Shown here piece after piece: positions 61,751 to 64,000 of a stretch of DNA of 64,000 nucleotides (its first letter is position 1; every line of letters starts with the position of its first letter). The notes under the pieces were generated by a model. The model searched no databases. It saw nothing but the letters and a program-made list of their open reading frames with translations, and had not been told where the DNA came from. The stretch is from assembly GCA_028280415.1 (NCBI GenBank), contig JANQLV010000045.1, positions 148,001 to 212,000 on the forward strand, read 5' to 3'. The stretch comes from Saprospiraceae bacterium. Its GTDB lineage: Bacteria > Bacteroidota > Bacteroidia > Chitinophagales > Saprospiraceae. A program made the translations under genes and the position numbers.

Positions 61751-63001
61751 CTAATTGACCTTGGCTCCCATTCTTCCTTTTATTTCAAGGTATAAAATCA
61801 GATCATTGGAGGTCATTTGAATATTCTTTAGTTGGAGATCGTGGATTAGCAAAGCAGTGTCCAGTTGCGGATGAATAATTAGCTCCCGGCTTTTTTGATT
61901 CAAAAAATCAATCGCTTTCTTTCGATACTCTTTCAGGGGAAATGTCATAAATTCTATCAGTTTCTTTTCCAGTTGATTTCGAAAGAGCTTTTTGATGCCT
62001 TTAAGCAATATGTTTTTAGTAGACAAATCGAAGGCCCTTAATTCAAAACGCAATGTATCCGCTTCTTTTTCTAAAACGGGAAAAACCTTTATTCTGGCTC
62101 TACCTTCAAAAGCATCGGAAATGAGGATCTCAAGCAACAACTCATTTGGATTACCACTGAATGATTCGAGCTCTATTTTTAGCTTATACTGACGAATACG
62201 GATCACCCTGCCATTTATAATTTTTTTTAAGTGAAAATCCAGTTGATCATAAGCCAATTGTAAAACCGGAAAAAGAAAACTCTCCGCTTCCTCTTTTTCG
62301 CGCCATTGAAAAGCTGGCAGAGCATTCACCTCCACCTCCGGCATGGAATCAGATAATACCAAAACCGGATTCGCTTTTAGGGTAAACCGAGTTGTAATTT
62401 CATTAGTTTCGAAGTTAAAAGGAGACAAATAAAAGTCATTTGGTTTAACCAGAGCCCAGAGTTGCCAATCTTTTATTAGCTGTATGGGATTTTGGAAAGT
62501 CTCCCAATATCGCTTACTAAGCTTTGAAAGGTCAAAAACAGATTTAAGTTGTTGATCAATTCGTTCTCCGACAATTTCTTTACTGCGTTTAAGCAACAAA
62601 TTAGCCAGATAATTAACCGATAAATCCAGGCGCCCCAATTGCGCTCTGGGTTTTTGGAGCCAGTGATAAGCCCGCAGCTCGGTCCTGGTTTGTAGTCCCC
62701 AGTCGGGGAAAATAAGATATTGGGTTTCAAAATGGAGTTTAATAATCCCCCTTGCTTCCGCAATCGCCAAGGTAATATCTTTTTTGACCAGCAATTTAAC
62801 AGCAACATTATATAAAATAGAATCAGGGGTATAATCCAAAATTATTGGCTCTGCTTTTTCCACTTTTAAAATTAAACCATCATCATCCATGGTTAAATCT
62901 TCGTAGATCAAACCTTTGATTTGCTCATTAATAAGCAATTCGATAGCATTGCGGTTAACACTGAAAGGAATATTTATAATTGAATCTTCCGGTTCCTCCA
63001 T
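61751..63001 (-). CDS. DUF4403-family protein
   Basis: The 416-residue protein belongs to DUF4403, with paired domains of TULIP-like character (an LINEQIKGLIYEDLTM-type opening near residue 26, and a second half from about 220). An in-frame stop lies two codons upstream, so ATG at 63001 is the earliest start and no signal peptide is present. TULIP-like folds often bind lipids, but no function is established for this family. It precedes ggt by about 80 bp on the same strand, with ggt having its own promoter. Confidence 0.8.
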   Translation of the reverse strand: MEEPEDSIINIPFSVNRNAIELLINEQIKGLIYEDLTMDDDGLILKVEKAEPIILDYTPDSILYNVAVKLLVKKDITLAIAEARGIIKLHFETQYLIFPDWGLQTRTELRAYHWLQKPRAQLGRLDLSVNYLANLLLKRSKEIVGERIDQQLKSVFDLSKLSKRYWETFQNPIQLIKDWQLWALVKPNDFYLSPFNFETNEITTRFTLKANPVLVLSDSMPEVEVNALPAFQWREKEEAESFLFPVLQLAYDQLDFHLKKIINGRVIRIRQYKLKIELESFSGNPNELLLEILISDAFEGRARIKVFPVLEKEADTLRFELRAFDLSTKNILLKGIKKLFRNQLEKKLIEFMTFPLKEYRKKAIDFLNQKSRELIIHPQLDTALLIHDLQLKNIQMTSNDLILYLEIKGRMGAKVN

Positions 63002-63343
63002 TTTTTAAACAATAGTCCAGTTTTACCGGCGTAAAAAAAGTACTTAGCCGCATTTGAACAAGTTTTTTATATAAAAAAGCATATTTTTCTCTACGAGATC
63101 AGCTTCAATCATTAAATTTTCATTCACTTTAAAACAGTTATCAAATATTGATAATTATTTTTAATTATTTATAATCAATTATTTATAAAATAAAATTTTA
63201 CTTATAAATAATAAATATTTACCACTTAATAAGCAAAATGTATTTTTTCCAGGACCAAAAAGTTAAGATAATTGTAATGTGAAAGAAAGGAAACAGTGCA
63301 GAGAGACCAAGCTAATTCAAAGGTTATTAGCTTCATTAATTTT
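63002..63343. other. Very AT-rich non-coding stretch
   Basis: From about 63130 to 63240 the sequence is almost only A and T. No gene, tRNA or hairpin of note was seen before the duplicated element at 63344. Confidence 0.5.
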
Positions 63344-63371
63344 GGATATGTTCATGGGATTATAATTTGTT
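63344..63371 (+). repeat. 28-bp element, copy 1
   Basis: Identical to copy 2 at 63523-63550 (core GGATATGTTCATGGGATT). It is followed after 1 bp by a large imperfect hairpin (63373-63426). The preceding TTAATTTTGGATA has an inverted copy, TATCCAAAATTAA, at 63486-63498. Confidence 0.85.
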
Positions 63372-63372
63372 G

Positions 63373-63426
63373 TTTAGTGAGCTGTAATATCCTATAATTA
63401 TCAGGATATTACAACTCCTCACTAAA
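63373..63426 (+). other. Large imperfect hairpin after element copy 1
   Basis: TTTAGTGAG pairs with CTCACTAAA, then, after an uneven internal loop, TGTAATATCCT pairs with AGGATATTACA. The loop is 9 nt. No T tract follows, so it is not an ordinary terminator. Confidence 0.75.
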
Positions 63427-63522
63427 TAGATCAAATTGTCTTATATGTTACAAAACATTAATACGTTCTCAACGTTTTAATTTCGTATCCAAAATTAAGC
63501 CGTTCAACCGGCCATCAATTTC

Positions 63523-63550
63523 GGATATGTTCATGGGATTATAATTTGTT
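63523..63550 (+). repeat. 28-bp element, copy 2
   Basis: Exact copy of the element at 63344-63371, 179 bp downstream and also followed within 6 bp by a hairpin. The identity extends a few bases upstream as ATyAATTTyG. Confidence 0.85.
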
Positions 63551-63556
63551 ATAGTT

Positions 63557-63600
63557 AGTCGTATTATCAAATCTTCAATGATAATACGACTTTCTTTTTT
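63557..63600 (+). terminator. Strong intrinsic terminator after element copy 2
   Basis: A 13-bp perfect stem (AGTCGTATTATCA with TGATAATACGACT), 9-nt loop, then TTCTTTTTT. It is oriented to end plus-strand RNA, although no plus-strand gene lies upstream in this intergenic region; this points to an RNA made from within 63.0-63.55 kb or to a leader of the next gene. Confidence 0.8.
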
Positions 63601-63680
63601 ATCCTCCTTCTCCCCCATTTTTTCGTTTTGTTTGTCCTTAGCTATTCTCTATCTTGTGAATCATACTAACACAAGAGATT

Positions 63681-64000
63681 ATGAAAAGAAAAATCAATAT
63701 GAGAAAACCAACTGAATTGCTATTGCTAATAGTGATTTGCATTTTTATTCTACCCGATGCGGAAGCGCAAAAAAGAAAACGCAAAAAACAAAATAACGAA
63801 CCTGCCACTATTGATAATCCGGTTGTTGAATATAACGAAAACCTTTATCAATCTATCGAATGGCGAAGCATAGGCCCTTTTCGTGGAGGCCGGTCTTGTG
63901 CGGTAGCAGGTGTACCCCATAAGCCCAATCTTTATTATTTTGGTTCAACTGGTGGTGGCGTCTGGAAAACAAAGGATGGAGGTCGAAACTGGGAAAATAT
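63681..64000 (+). CDS. Sortilin/VPS10-type beta-propeller exported protein (C-terminus off window)
   Basis: Only the first 106 codons are present. ATG at 63681 opens a signal peptide (LLLLIVICIFILPDAEAQ after a basic start). A short basic stretch follows (KRKRKKQ), then a region typical of large Bacteroidota propeller proteins: IEWRSIGPFRGGRSCAVAG, GSTGGGVWKTKDGGRNW. The last is an Asp-box of BNR/sortilin propellers. Such proteins are large (about 1000 residues), exported, and often annotated as glycosyl hydrolases, usually without proof. TTTTG with TATCTTGTG about 40 bp upstream resembles a degraded promoter. Confidence 0.8.
   Translation, partial: MKRKINMRKPTELLLLIVICIFILPDAEAQKRKRKKQNNEPATIDNPVVEYNENLYQSIEWRSIGPFRGGRSCAVAGVPHKPNLYYFGSTGGGVWKTKDGGRNWEN

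Noticed and set aside
63344-63600. Integron attC sites or a CRISPR repeat
   Set aside because: The two copies are 179 bp apart, with unrelated hairpins, no integrase, no spacer regularity and no attC core motifs.
1-64000. tRNA, rRNA, riboswitch, insertion sequence or prophage
   Set aside because: No T-loop, transposase, integrase or phage structural signature was found by reading the gaps. A covariance-model scan of the intergenic regions would be decisive.

Overview
The window comes from a Bacteroidota chromosome, probably near the Saprospiria/Cytophagia side, although no rRNA or marker gene fixes the lineage. The support is: type IX secretion sorting tails on exported proteins, lipoproteins with Bacteroidota-style lipoboxes, promoter elements of the TTG-N(19-21)-TAnnTTTG type, weak Shine-Dalgarno signals, and family architectures typical of the phylum (DAHP synthase fused to chorismate mutase, HD-type CCA transferase, DUF4403, paired M16 proteases). 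It is mostly ordinary core chromosome. Two gene-poor patches (about 20.2-23.5 kb and 32.2-33.0 kb) look more accessory. I saw no rRNA, tRNA, CRISPR array, insertion sequence or prophage.

Layout. 0-9.7 kb: the start of a secreted FG-GAP/ASPIC protein (cut by the left edge), a membrane AraC regulator, an HMA-CDF metal transporter, a zinc-ribbon membrane protein with an SPFH/SHOCT partner (like Bacillus YdjG/YdjI), and a large membrane-anchored protein made of six tandem YegP/DUF1508 units. 9.8-14.3 kb: a minus-strand aromatic amino acid operon, pheA - aminotransferase - tyrA - DAHP synthase/chorismate mutase. 14.4-20.2 kb: a pair of M16 peptidases, then feoA-feoB. 20.6-23.2 kb: a lipoprotein, an AbiJ-like protein and a YkuK-like protein. 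23.5-32.2 kb: a hybrid histidine kinase, a DUF255 thioredoxin-like protein, ftsE, and ccmE-ccmF-DUF2520. 33-39 kb: two outer-membrane beta-barrel proteins with uridine kinase, a nucleoside transporter and dihydroorotase, which together form a pyrimidine salvage/synthesis group. 39-50 kb: a T9SS-exported protein, a YheT hydrolase, sbcD-sbcC, and a TonB_C protein - coiled-coil protein - PspA-like membrane protein set. 50-63 kb: desaturase, FKBP, CCA transferase, dusB, nhaB, paaK, gamma-glutamyltransferase and DUF4403. 63-64 kb: a non-coding stretch with a duplicated element and hairpins, then the start of a sortilin-type propeller protein (cut by the right edge).

The most striking find is upstream of pheA. 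Two complete attenuators stand in series on the minus strand. Each has a short ORF packed with Phe/Tyr codons, a candidate antiterminator segment placed where a stalled or a terminating ribosome would expose or mask it, and an intrinsic terminator hairpin. A well-formed TTG-N20-TACGTTTG promoter lies just upstream of the first leader ORF. This reads as a two-stage transcriptional gate by which Phe-tRNA and Tyr-tRNA supply would control the whole aromatic operon.

Second in interest are the duplicated 28-bp element plus hairpins at 63.34-63.60 kb, a PspA/ESCRT-III-like protein fused to a membrane anchor, and the SPFH/zinc-ribbon pair beside the YegP-repeat protein. Several start codons have been moved from naive TTG/GTG starts to ATG starts, on the basis of signal peptides, promoters or operon overlaps; these are noted entry by entry.
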